Of a stretch of DNA of 64,000 nucleotides, positions 38,101 to 47,235 are shown one piece after another. The translations under genes were made by a program, and so were the position numbers. Source of the DNA: Nomia melanderi (lineage: Eukaryota; Arthropoda; Insecta; Hymenoptera; Halictidae); assembly GCF_051020985.1 (NCBI RefSeq), contig NC_135009.1, positions 13,090,606 to 13,154,605 of the forward strand. Reading direction: 5' to 3'. Under the pieces are notes generated by a model. The model was not told where the DNA came from. It worked only from the letters and a program-made list of their open reading frames with translations, and searched no databases. How positions within the stretch are numbered: position 1 is the first letter of the stretch; every line of letters begins with the position of its first letter.

Positions 38101-41100
38101 CGCGTCTTCTTCTTTCGCGGAGCGCACGGAGAGTGTGGGAACCGATGACGAACGTTGCGAGGCGGTAGAAATGTCGCTGGCGTTTCTTATGGCGAACTGT
38201 GTAGGACTGCGTTAACCCTTTGGGGGAGATTCTTTGGAATATAAAGAAGCAGCAGGTGAAGCTTATGTGTGAATTGATTAATTAATTTGCAGTCGAGAGG
38301 CGCCTTGTAGTCGCCATTTGGTTTGATACAAGAAGATTGTAAAATTGGAAATTCCGTAGCATATTGAACGATCCATTTCAGTATAATAAAATAGAAAAGT
38401 TAAAGAAGTAACCATTTTAAACGAACAATTACAAGAACATTGTAAAGTTGGAAATTCAATATTAAATTTTGTGTGATGTACGGATACATGCAATATCGAA
38501 TAAAATATTTCTCTCAATTTATGCAAGGTATTTCTTTGTGTCGTAAAAAGTATCAGTGATACTTCATCAGAAAATGAATATTTGTTGAGAAAAATGTTCT
38601 CGAGTGCAAAGGTTAACCAGTTAACTGCGTTTGACGAGTATACACGTCTTGAAGCTTGAAATGCTACTAATTCTTTCAACGATAAATTTCTGAGTTTTCT
38701 AAATTTAATTTTCTTAATTTTCGTAATCCATCTTTAGTTTGCTTTAGTTCATGTTCTTATTTTATTGCGCGTATAAGAGATTTTCGAAAGTAAATTCCAC
38801 GGTTAACAGGTTGATAGAAGGAAACTGCGTGCTGATATGGTGTTTGAGTAATTGAATTATTTGTTTGGAATTTTGTTTTTGAATGTGATCTCAGCTTGCT
38901 GAAATGTTGATGTGTAGTTAGGGGTTGAGGAAGGATGTTTTATTTTTACGCGGCTGATACTGGGGTTGCTTGTGGAGGAGAAAGGGCTCGGAACTTTGGA
39001 AGTAGATAGTATTGACGAAGATTTATGAAGCACGAGTAAAATTGATTGTTCTTGAAGTTATTGGCAATTTTCTGGTTGGTTGTAGTGTTGGGTTCACTTG
39101 CGTCGAACCTGTTAACTCCGGTTTTAGGTTTTCGAGTGTTAGTGTTGAAACGTTTAACTAGAATTCTTCGTTATTCTTTAGTTTGCTAGGAGGGGTTAAT
39201 TATAGTATGTAAATAATTACTTCGCTGTTTGTTCTAGTAATATTTACCTTGTAACTTGGATGTAACGAGGATTTCTTGTTTCTTACAGTTTACGCATTTC
39301 AATTGGGAAGTAAACCTGTGATCGTATAAGTTTAAGATATATTCAAACTAGGGAAATATTCCGATACTAGATTTACGTCGATCCGACGGAAATTGTATAT
39401 TTAACACACTGTTTCCTAACAACTCAAGTCCATTTTCATTGATGCAATTATGCAGAATATAATTCTCTGCTTTCGACACACTAATTTCCGTCTACTACAA
39501 TATTATACATGATCTTATCATTTCACTATACAAAATCAAACGACTGAGAGCCACCTCTCGAGTGCAAAGGGTCGAGCCTCTCCATGCTTCTTCCAATTCC
39601 CACCTAGATTCCCATATACCCTGCAAATTCAATAATTCCTCGTCGCCTCTAACGCGTCGCGCTACGTGCGACCAACGTTTCATCGGAGAGTCGACGTCCC
39701 TAGATGTATTCCTGGACGTCCCGGTCGGATCGCGGCGCGTTCATCCGTGCGGACGCTGTATACCGTGTAATCCGCGTGAAAAAAGGCGGCGCGGCGGTTA
39801 ACGAGGGTGGACGCGTGCACGCCGATGCAACAATCGGCCAGCGAAATTCCTCGCAGGCTGGAGAACGTATCGGGAGCATCGATCCTCCCGGGTCATCGCG
39901 GGCTCTCGCCGTCAACGCAGCCACGCGTGTAAGAAACCGCCGCCGATCGAGAAAAGGCTGGCCTATAATCGAACGCCGTGCGTTTTAATTACCACAAAAG
40001 CATTCGTCTTAATTGGACGACGCTTCGGGGCCGCTCGGAGGATCAAAGTCTGCGCTTCGACGGCGGAACCTCGCTTTCGGTACGCTGGGTCAATTAATTT
40101 TTCAAGTACACCAGAGTTTGCCCACTGGGATTGTGGGTTTTGATTAATATAGTACTTCTGGATGCTCGGGTACCAATCAGAACTTGATATACCTTCGAGA
40201 TGCTGACTTCATTAGTAAAGTGTTCGAGAATGTTGGAACACGAAACTATGGAATAGTTGTATCAGTGTGTAAATTAAGGAGGATGCTATTAGAGAGTCAA
40301 TATCTTTAGAAAAGTATCTTTTCATACTTTGAAAGCAGTAGTATTGTTCAGTGTTTCTTATTGGATAGTTGAAGTTCGAATGTGTTGCGAGTTGCATCGA
40401 GCAAGAGGTAACTTTGCTCTGGAAAACCCAGATGTCTAATTTGTGGAGTACTGTAGTGGCAGATTAGTTTCTATTTTACTTTCCTCGCTTCTCGGTCTAC
40501 TCCGTGAGCCATTCGGAAGCGAGCTAGCAGCGGGAATGGCAGATATTTTCCAGAATTCTAGTGGCATCGTCGGTGATCACTGCAAAGTTGCAAGATAGGA
40601 ACCGCTGGGCCGCCGTTCTCTACGTTCCTACGAATCCCGGCGACTCGGGGAACACGCTCGCCCACTTAACCTGGTCCGGGCACCTACTAATCGAATGAGA
40701 GAGGGCGTGTCCGGGTGCAAATTAGGTGTGCACGCGAGATAAGTGGGTGAAACGCAGCGGCGATGGACGCGGCCGCCGGTAGAGTCCTTTGTGCTCGCGT
40801 TAAAGCGGACACCGCTAAACGGCGTGACCCGCTGGAGCGCTGCAATTTCCGTTTTTCTCCGTATAGTGGGGAGGTTCGTGAAATTCTTGACATTATTAAC
40901 GAGTAAATTGACCGTCGACTATGCGTGGCTAATTTTTCTGGCTGCCAAATCGATTTAACCAGGCCGCCGGGGAACTTTGTTTCGGGAGTCCCTCGTGGAG
41001 AGGGATCGCCTAATGTGTATTAAAATACAAAAATTAGCAAAATGGGTACTTTCAAAATGGCTTCAGATATTTGACACTTTTGATGTACCGCTAACTTTCC

Positions 41101-43330
41101 TGGAGAAAAATCGATAACTGGAAAAGTATGAGCGAAACAAAAGAATGCTCCACATGAAAGTTGCAAGGTGTAGAGCCGAACATATGGTGGTTATATTTTA
41201 TTTACATTATGGGGATATTATGACGTGTTCTAAATGGCAATGGATATTTCGCATTTCGATTACGACGTTATGTAAATAGAGAAACGGAGTTTATTTGCGC
41301 AAAATGTTTACGTTTTTACTATACAGTTATGAATAGTTAAATTTAACCCTTTGTACTCGATAGACGCCTCTCAGTCACTCAATTCGATATAGTAAAATCA
41401 TAAAATCTCAAAATGTTAAAATAAAATACCTCTGATTCCTAATTTATGTATATTTTCCTAGCAATTTACTTTCAAAGAATGTCATCCATATTGCACCGAG
41501 GAACATAGAAAATTTTTAATGCAGAACTTTCGAGTGCAAAGGGTTAAAACAAATGAGTATACTCGCGAGACACGGTTAACGAACTACATATTCATTGCCG
41601 CACGCGTTGAAACGTGGCATTGAACCGTGTCCCACCGGTGGTGCACGCCGCGTGAAACCGTGGCCCGCGTCCTAATTCGCTAATGACTCGGAGGACTCGG
41701 TTTCTGGAGCAAGGTGACCGGACAGAGGCCGATAAAGGATGGGCAGGCGTCAGAAGCGCGGAACAACGCCCACCGCGGGCGGGGGAAGTCGGTCCCGGAC
41801 GTTGGTTCTCTCTTTAGAAATCTCCCTCTCGATCGGTCGATCGTTCGACATTCGTTCGAGACTTCGAGGACACGGCCGCAATTGTCCGAGCCTCGAACGG
41901 ACGTGCGGCCGCCCACGTTAAACGCGAAACGAAACGGGCCGGGACAGGAATTTCCCGGTTCTCGCGAGTGAATTCGAGCGACGGTGAAAGGACGCGTGTC
42001 GGGGGGGTGGCGGCGGAGGCGGCGGGAGGCGGTTTCCAATGAAAGGAAGACCCTGGTGCAATCGATGCATCGACCGCGGTCGCGCGCCGTCGACAATGCC
42101 GATTCCAATTTCGCAAGCGTGGCACGTAACGCGACACCGCGCGTGAATCATCCCTTTCTGCCCGGCAACGTCCGACTGTTAGACAAGAAGAAGCACTTCG
42201 GTTCACCTGAATGCACCCGGGACTACCCTGCACGCGCGCATATGTGCTCCCCCTCGGCAGGAATGCGCCCGAGTCGTCTTTCTCCGCGGAATTCGATTTT
42301 CGTTTGGGTCTTCTTTGAAGTTTCCGGGAGTCCTGTGTCGGCCGATGCCAGCTGTGACGTGGCACGTTCGGGAATCGTCTATAATGGACACGGTTCATGA
42401 ATAGGAACTTTGGAGACTTATGGGGAAACATATTGGATCGAGGATTATTATCATATCATTGCAGAGTTACGATAGACAGTTGTTTTTCCTAATGGACGCT
42501 AGGAATGCATGTTCTGATGATAGGAACAGGTGCAATATTACGTGGCACGTTCGAGAATCGTCTATAATGGACACGGTTCATGAATAGGAACTTTGGAGAC
42601 TTATGGGGAAACATATTGGATCGAGGATTATTATCATATCATTGCAGAGTTACGATAGACAGTTGTTTTTTCTAATGGAAACTATAAACGTATGTTCCGA
42701 TGATAGGAGCAGGTGTAATAGTACGAGCTGAAAAGAGTTTACTGGGATGTAGTTGGACGTTGATCTAGTTAGACGAGTGGGGATGATACGATATTCTAAG
42801 AGTGGTAATTTTCTCAACAGGACGTCGCGTTCATGAATCCCGCCAACGTTGTGTTCGTCTACATGCTGGTGAGGGAGCTCGTCGACGGCGACGAGGCGTC
42901 CGAGAAGGAGCTCCAGGCGACAGTGCTGACGTGCCTGTATCTGAGCTACAGCTACATGGGCAACGAGATCAGCTACCCGCTGAAGCCGTTCCTCATCGAG
43001 GACAACAAAGACAAGTTCTGGGACAGGTGCCTGCTGATCGTGAACCGACTGAGCGCCGAGATGTTGCGGATCAACAGCGAGCCTGGATTCTTCACCGAGA
43101 TCTTCACCGAGCTGAAGGTACTATCCTCGACCACCCCCTAACATCCGTAGCCTATCGAACGATCCCTTTCAGTATAATAAAATAGACGTAAAGTTAGAGA
43201 ACTAACCATTGAAACGAACGAAATGATTGAACAGGCCTACGGTACCGGAAGTCGAAGTAGTTTGCCTGGTAGCGGCCTCGAGCGGAGCCTCGTCGTCTCC
43301 GGAGTCGCGGTACCCACCAAGGCGGCTTGA
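20134..43330 (+). CDS. Cdk5alpha: Cdk5 activator p35 (Cdk5alpha), four coding exons
   Basis: Regulatory subunit that binds and activates Cdk5, a neuronal kinase acting in axon guidance, synapse and cytoskeleton control; it is membrane-anchored by N-myristoylation in the family. Coding exons 20134-20577, 21286-21528, 42821-43117 and 43235-43330 all join in phase 0 at GT-AG and give 359 residues. The start is chosen because MGTVLSFSP is the conserved p35 N-terminus, with Gly2 for myristoylation. Residues about 30-140 are Asn-rich, with a KHSLFINALSWKRF block. The cyclin-fold Cdk5-binding domain spans exons 2-3 (about residues 175-325): ELLKCLGVFLHRKC, FQGWQ, then NPANVVFVYMLVREL, CLYLSYSYMGNEISYPLKPF and FWDRCL. 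The tail from exon 4 (31 residues, ending PTKAA) is short and Ser/Gly-rich. Intron 2 is 21.3 kb, the other introns 708 and 117 bp. A long second frame overlaps exon 4. Confidence 0.93.
21695..21889. mobile_element. TTAA-bounded MITE, family D
   Basis: 195 bp with perfect 14-bp terminal inverted repeats, CACTAGGTTTACGG at the left and CCGTAAACCTAGTG at the right, each flanked by TTAA. There is no open frame. This is the cleanest such element in the window. Confidence 0.8.
24060..24480. repeat. C/A-biased tract with a 193-bp duplication
   Basis: The plus strand is strongly enriched in C and A and depleted of G. A block with CTTAACTCTAATAATCTCTT, CCATTACTTTCCC and CATAACTTAACATACCTCAT occurs at about 24158 and again at about 24351. 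No gene. Confidence 0.7.
26360..27070. repeat. About 20-bp tandem repeat with 144-bp higher-order period
   Basis: Modules of the form TTTAGATCGCGTTGTGTCGC recur. The phrase TCGACTTTAG/TCGACTTCAG appears at 26367, 26511 and 26655, exactly 144 bp apart. The array decays toward 27070. Open frames across it (RLQI/AFKS repeats) are artefacts of the period. Confidence 0.8.
28550..28570. repeat. GT microsatellite
   Basis: Uninterrupted TGTGTG run. Confidence 0.85.
28930..29185. repeat. AT-rich minisatellite
   Basis: Repeats of about 24-27 bp built on ATATAGTAAATATTACTATA, in about nine imperfect copies. It gives a YIYYI-type frame on the minus strand that is not a protein. Confidence 0.8.
30170..30357 (+). 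mobile_element. Family C MITE-like repeat
   Basis: TTAACACTAGAACTACCGAG at the left and GTAGTTCTAGTGTTAC at the right, giving imperfect inverted ends with a decayed right TTAA. The interior matches the other family C copies. Confidence 0.6.
32617..33030. mobile_element. Family E-like repeat, possibly composite
   Basis: Begins TTAACACATTGCGCGCCGAC and continues like 36287-36534 (GGAAAATTGAATTG, TCTATAGAGAAACTCA). It ends at TTCAGTGTGTTAA. At 414 bp it is longer than other copies, so it may contain an insertion. Confidence 0.45.
33460..34150 (+). repeat. Tandem duplication, second copy carrying a MITE
   Basis: CTCGATCACTTATTCATTTT and AATAGAATTCTATCGAATTT occur at about 33461/33547 and again at about 33708/34000. 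The second copy is interrupted by the family F element 33753-33965, and the first copy keeps the uninterrupted site at 33510-33513. Confidence 0.75.
33753..33965 (+). mobile_element. TTAA-bounded MITE, family F, with preserved empty site
   Basis: 213 bp including both TTAA copies. Left end CTCTTTGCGGACGAATG, right end TTCGTTCGCAAAGGG. The paralogous sequence at 33501-33520 reads through a single TTAA, showing insertion with TTAA target-site duplication, the hallmark of piggyBac-type transposition. Non-coding. Confidence 0.8.
34043..34411 (+). mobile_element. Composite repeat ending in a family C element
   Basis: Counterpart of 13790-14158. The family C part is 34211-34411: CTAACGCTAAACCTA to GGTAGGTTTACCGTTAA. 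Confidence 0.6.
34876..35073 (+). mobile_element. TTAA-bounded MITE, family B
   Basis: 198 bp from TTAACCCTTTGTACTCGAG to CTCGAGTGCAAAGGGTTAA, an inverted repeat of about 15 bp with one mismatch, plus TTAA at both ends. Non-coding. Confidence 0.78.
35174..35505 (+). repeat. Tandem duplication, 174-bp unit
   Basis: AATATACAAAACAGTCAGAA and TTTGACATTGAAATGCCAAC occur in both units, 174 bp apart. A more diverged relative (TTGACGTTGAAATGC, AACTTCAGCTTCTTTGATC) lies at about 31668-31745. Confidence 0.75.
36287..36534 (+). mobile_element. MITE, family E
   Basis: Inverted ends CACATTGCGTACCGGC and GCCGCTACGCAATGTG (15 of 16 matching), with TTAA on the right and a decayed GAAA on the left. The interior is shared with 32.6, 37.2 and 62.9 kb. 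Confidence 0.65.
36601..36980 (+). repeat. Dispersed duplicate of 11322-11760 with truncated family B element
   Basis: Matches the 11.3-kb segment, then runs into AACCCTTTGCACTCGAGAGG and on to GTGAAATATTCATATAAATA. It is uninterrupted here, unlike the 11.5-kb copy. Confidence 0.65.
36983..37377. mobile_element. Family F fragment followed by inverted family E element
   Basis: 36983-37180 resembles family F (GACGAATGTCGACATT, ACTCGAACAGCAAGAGATCA). From TTAAGC at 37181 an inverted family E copy runs to CCGGTACGCAACGCATTAA at 37377. Confidence 0.5.
38212..38616 (+). mobile_element. Family B element with a filler insert related to Cdk5alpha intron 3
   Basis: TTAACCCTTTGGGGG at the left, CTCGAGTGCAAAGGTTAA at the right. 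At 405 bp it is about twice the usual length. Inside, 38354-38426 closely resembles 43145-43219 in the last Cdk5alpha intron (shared TTTCAGTATAATAAAATAGA), flanked by near-identical copies of a ~24-bp sequence (38331-38355 and 38434-38457). Confidence 0.6.
38620..41342. other. Intronic DNA, no feature beyond CpG-rich islands
   Basis: AT-rich to about 39500, then GC-rich at 39640-40060 and 40480-41000. A GGGTGGCTCT-type family B end (CTCTCGAGTGCAAAGGGT) sits alone at about 39556-39573. Confidence 0.3.
41343..41547 (+). mobile_element. TTAA-bounded MITE, family B
   Basis: 205 bp from TTAACCCTTTGTACTCGA to TCGAGTGCAAAGGGTTAA. Non-coding. Confidence 0.78.
42358..42723 (+). repeat. 183-bp tandem duplication just upstream of Cdk5alpha exon 3
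   Basis: CGTGGCACGTTCG begins at 42358 and again at 42541; the units are nearly identical through CATTGCAGAGTTACGATAGA. The second unit ends about 97 bp before exon 3. Confidence 0.85.
43145..43219 (+). repeat. Intron 3 segment shared with a MITE at 38.35 kb
   Basis: Most of the 117-bp last Cdk5alpha intron is similar to 38354-38426. See the element at 38212-38616. Confidence 0.65.
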
Positions 43331-45671
43331 CGGAGCTACACACACCTGCTGGTGCGCATCGCCAGGCACGGCTGCGACGTCACGACACTCTGACGACGGC
43401 CGTCACGACGAGGAGGAGCTGCCCTCGCAGCTTGACCCCACTGCATCGACCTCGACCTCGACGTTGCCTCGACAGCCTCACCAACAACAGCAGCAGCAAC
43501 AGCCGCAACAGCAGCAGCAGCCACAACAGCAACAGCAACACCACCATCATCACCACCATCACCATCACCATCGACCTAGCCGCGACGAGGGGGAGCCGAG
43601 CGGACGATGCCCGTCCTGCGGCCAGAGGCGTCGGGAGGAGATCTCGTACATGATCGAGGATCTGGACGCGATCGAGCCGGCCCCTCTGGAGTCCCAGAGA
43701 ACGCCTACCCAGAGGACCTGCAGCTGCGACGTGGCCGAGGCACCCCGGCCGCCGGAAAGGGAGCGCGGCGACCTGCGCAAGTACCGCAGCACCGACACCA
43801 GATGGGCGGACAGCAGCTTCCTGTCGCCGGACGACGCGATCTGGGACCTGAAGAAGCGCGTCACCGAGGGCAACGAGTTCCGCTGGGAGCTGCACACCTC
43901 GAGCACCGACCTGGACCTCGCGAAGAAGACGAAATGCAGCTACCACAGCCTCACGCCGGAGGAGAAGAAGCCGCACGAGGTCCAGCGCGGCGACCTCAGG
44001 AAACACCACAGCGCGGAGACCGACAAGTGGTCCGTCAAGCCGGACTACCTGCAGACGCCGATGCACGACCTCAGGAAGCACAGCAGCGACGACACCAGGA
44101 TGGCCCGAGAGGCGAGGTTCCTCCAGGTACCGGAAGTCCTGCCGAACCCGAAGCCGAGGTGCACTTGTCCGAAATCGAAGACCCTGTCTCCATCGCCGCC
44201 GCCTACCATAGTAGAGCCTGTGGAGAAGAAGCCCGAGCCGAAGCAACAGGAACAGCAGCAGCAGCAGCAACAACAACATCAACAACAACAACAATTGCAA
44301 CAACAGCAACCACAGCAACAACAGCCTCCCGCCATCATCGAGCCCAAGAGGGAGCCCCTACCACCACCGGAGAGGAAGCTGTACTACTCCGCGTCGCTGA
44401 ACGTCGAAGGACCATCGGAGCAAGCTGCGCCGCCAGCTGCAGAGAAGCCAGAGCTGAAGAGGCACGTCAGCGAGGACACCAGGCTGCCGCGTGAGCGGCC
44501 CAGGGACAGGCCGAAGCTGGAACGGATGCACGCGCGAGTGGAGAGCCAGGCGTCGAAGAAATGGGGAGCCAAGGAGAAAGTAGCCAGCCCGGAGGAAGGC
44601 AAGAAGCCGAGACCGAAGTGGGCGCTGAAGCCGCACTTCTCGCTGCCGGTGGAAGAGAAGAAGCCTCGATGGCGGAGCCAGGACTCGACGGAGGGGTTCA
44701 AGTCGAAGAGCCTGAAGGAGAGGCCGAAGTACAGCATCCGGCGGAGCATGTCACCGGAGCCGGACCCCCGGCAGGTCACCAAGCTGGAGAACAGGATCGT
44801 GCGCCGGCTGATCTCGCCCGAGATCACGATCACCGGTGCGAAGTGGGCGCCGTACGAGAACGACTCGCCGCTGCCGACGATCGGCGTGAAGAAGCGGGAG
44901 CCGAAGCCCATCAGCGAGATCAAGTGGACGCCGTACGACGGCTCGCCGTCGGCCGATCCAGCCGGCGGCTACGCGACGCAGGAGCCCGAGGACGCGAAGT
45001 CCTGGTCGCCGTTCCATAACGTGACGCCCACCCATCATCCGCCGCCAGAGGCGACGCCGTGCCGCAGCGACGACGAAGATTTCCGGTGGCGCATCCTGAA
45101 CCAGGTGTCCGCGTTCCCGATTTATCAAGGTGGGTGGAAGGATGAATCTCCGGAGAGAACACCGCCCCGCGTCCAGTCACCGCCACCAGCCGAACTGTCC
45201 ACACCAATTTGGTCGCCTCTAGTTCCAGCTTCGCCGGTGAAGCGGCAGAGGTCCCAACAGCAGCACTCGCCGCAACCGCCGCAGCCGGTCCAGAGGAAGA
45301 GCCTGTCGAAGATACGCGGCTTGTCGAAGAAGAAGGTGTTCAGGGCCAGGTCGGAGAGCGGTCACCACCCGCCCGTGGAGGAGAGGCTCGCCCCGCCGAC
45401 GGTGATCGTGCGGGCGGCCAGCGAGGAGGCGAAGGGTCGCCAGAGGCCGCAGCTGACAAGGTCGAAGGCGTTGCTCGAGGTGCCGGTCCAGATGGGGATC
45501 GGCAAGAGGTCGTTGAGCGAGGAGGTGCCGAGAGCGCGGGCGCGCGAACGCCGCGCCCCGAGCAGGGCTCGCAGCGAGGAGGCGCCGAAGTACGATGACC
45601 CGTGGTTCGCGAACGACGACCAGCTAGCCCGCGAGGCCACCGAGCTGCGGGAGTACGTGACGACGGTGTGA
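43235..45671 (+). CDS. Long +1-frame open region overlapping the p35 tail; probable alternative C-terminus or second product
   Basis: An open frame of 814 codons (43227-45671) whose part from 43235 lies in the last Cdk5alpha exon, +1 relative to p35. It has no ATG near its start; the first codon position is bounded only by the intron 3 acceptor. Codons from about 43760 onward end almost entirely in G or C, typical of real coding. Residues, numbered from 43227: Gln-rich 86-104; His tract 105-115; CPSC at 128-131; DLRK-x-x-S-x-(D/E)-T-like motifs near 182, 256 and 281, with a related form near 410; second Gln block 340-366; WAPYE (540), WTPYD (567), WSPF (593) and WSPL (662); SPVKR near 669; C-terminus DDPWFANDDQLAREATELREY. 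Low-complexity, basic, Ser/Thr-Pro rich, probably intrinsically disordered; no known domain recognised. Most likely it is reached by alternative splicing from Cdk5alpha exon 3; acceptors at 43305 and 43431 keep this frame. Confidence 0.75.
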
Positions 45672-46054
45672 GGACACGGGGAGCGTGGGATACCGAGGGA
45701 CACGTTTTCTCGATCGGCGATCGCGGGGATCAGAGCGACGCGTTATTTTCTAATTCCGTTGATGTCCCGCGGATGACGAGCGGGGGTGGGGGAGGCTCGG
45801 GGGCCCGTTAGTTAGCTCGCTTAGATGTTTTGTACCGACGCCGTAGAGCCGTGTACGATTCTTGATAGTGGGACCGCGCGCGTTATCGTTTCCGTTCGCT
45901 TTCCTAAATTGCACACGTACACGTATACACGCAGACAACACGCGACACACACGTACACGGGGGAGGGGTAAACGGGAGGGATCAGTGGACGGACACCGGA
46001 AACTCGTGGGAGTGGAGGCGCGCAGTGAGACGCGGGGTCGTTGAAGATTCCGGG

Positions 46055-46055
46055 T

Positions 46056-46153
<98 letters not shown>

Positions 46154-46155
46154 CG
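46055..46155. repeat. GA microsatellite
   Basis: About 100 bp of GAGAGA broken by single CAGAG and AAAGAG variants. It produces RERE and SLSL frames that are not proteins. Confidence 0.9.
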
Positions 46156-47201
46156 GGGATGGATCGAAGGAAGAGGAACCATCTGCAGGCACGTTGGCCT
46201 ACGAACACTCGGGGATCGAGGACTGGCGAAGAGGAGCCCGAACAGGAAGAGCAGCGCGGAGAGTCACCGATACTTTCCCACCGAGGCGAGGATGGAACTC
46301 GGGGACGGGGTCAACAGATCGCGCGAGGCGACTACCGATGGAACAATCATTTCCGAACAGTTCTCCGGCGACCGGGAACGGCGCGAGACTCGACCGCCGC
46401 GGGTCGAGGCGTCGGGGGTGTTCGCGTGTAGCGCGTTTCAATATCGATTAGAGCCGATTACCGGTTACGGAGCATGTAATACTCGATTTAAAGGTACACC
46501 GACTTTAACGATAATAATTACCGAGCTTAGTTGTTAAGCGTAGCTGATATAAAAGAAAATGAAAAACACGAAAAAAAAGACGGAACACCACCGCGCGGCG
46601 GTGGACGAAAGAGGATGGTGAGCTGCGCTTTCCGCGCCGTAGCCGAGAACGAACGAGCGAACCGCGCGGAAGTCGCCGGTCGTCGTGCGAGCACGACCGG
46701 ATGGAAACGGGCGACCGTTCGAGCGTGTGCTGTGAAAATTCCCGGAAAACGAAGGCTGACGCGGTTATTCCGACTTCGCCGGAAACATTCGCTCGTTCAG
46801 CGGGAGTGGGGCGTTCGCGCTGCACCATTCCTTTCTGTTTCGTCGGGACGATCGGGTAGGACCGCACAACGGACGAATCCGTCGTCGGGGTCTGTCCCGC
46901 GAGTCCCGTTGCATACGCATAAATTAAGTTTGAATTTCGTGATTGAAAGGGGATCGCCGGGACAGCGTCGTCCCTCTTGGAAGACGGGACGGCGGGCCCG
47001 GCTGTCCCCGTGTGCCGGCGCGTGCAATATTAATTAGGGATATTACATTATAGCTGATCGAATAGCCAGTTAAGGATGGGGGTACTAAGGTTTAAGGCGG
47101 ATGGACGGCGAGTTATCCGAGTGGACATCGACGCGCGGCCTGCGTGCCGCTCGCCGAATTCGCAGTTTTCATTAGCGACTTTTCAATTAAACTACCTGTC
47201 C

Positions 47202-47235
<34 letters not shown>

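Larger units (their letters stand above)
21529..42820 (+). other. 21.3-kb intron 2 of Cdk5alpha, repeat-rich, no nested gene recognised
   Basis: Bounded by CAG|GTGAGT at 21528/21529 and TTCTCAACAG at 42820. It contains numerous TTAA-flanked repeats, three tandem arrays and several CpG-rich islands (for example about 22980-23560, 24490-25260, 25630-27350, 28030-28620, 30580-31190, 32150-32620, 33050-33440, 35560-36230, 37470-38170, 39640-40060, 40480-41000 and 41550-42400). These islands carry open frames on both strands without coding bias and could be enhancers or non-coding exons. No nested protein or structural RNA gene was supported. Confidence 0.6.

Noticed and set aside
43380..44321. 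313-codon minus-strand open frame rich in Leu
   Set aside because: It is the antisense of the Gln/His-rich and GC-ended coding frame; stops are avoided because of that bias, and the product is only low-complexity Leu/Arg.
46041..46451. RERERE and SLSLSL frames
   Set aside because: Translation of a GA microsatellite.
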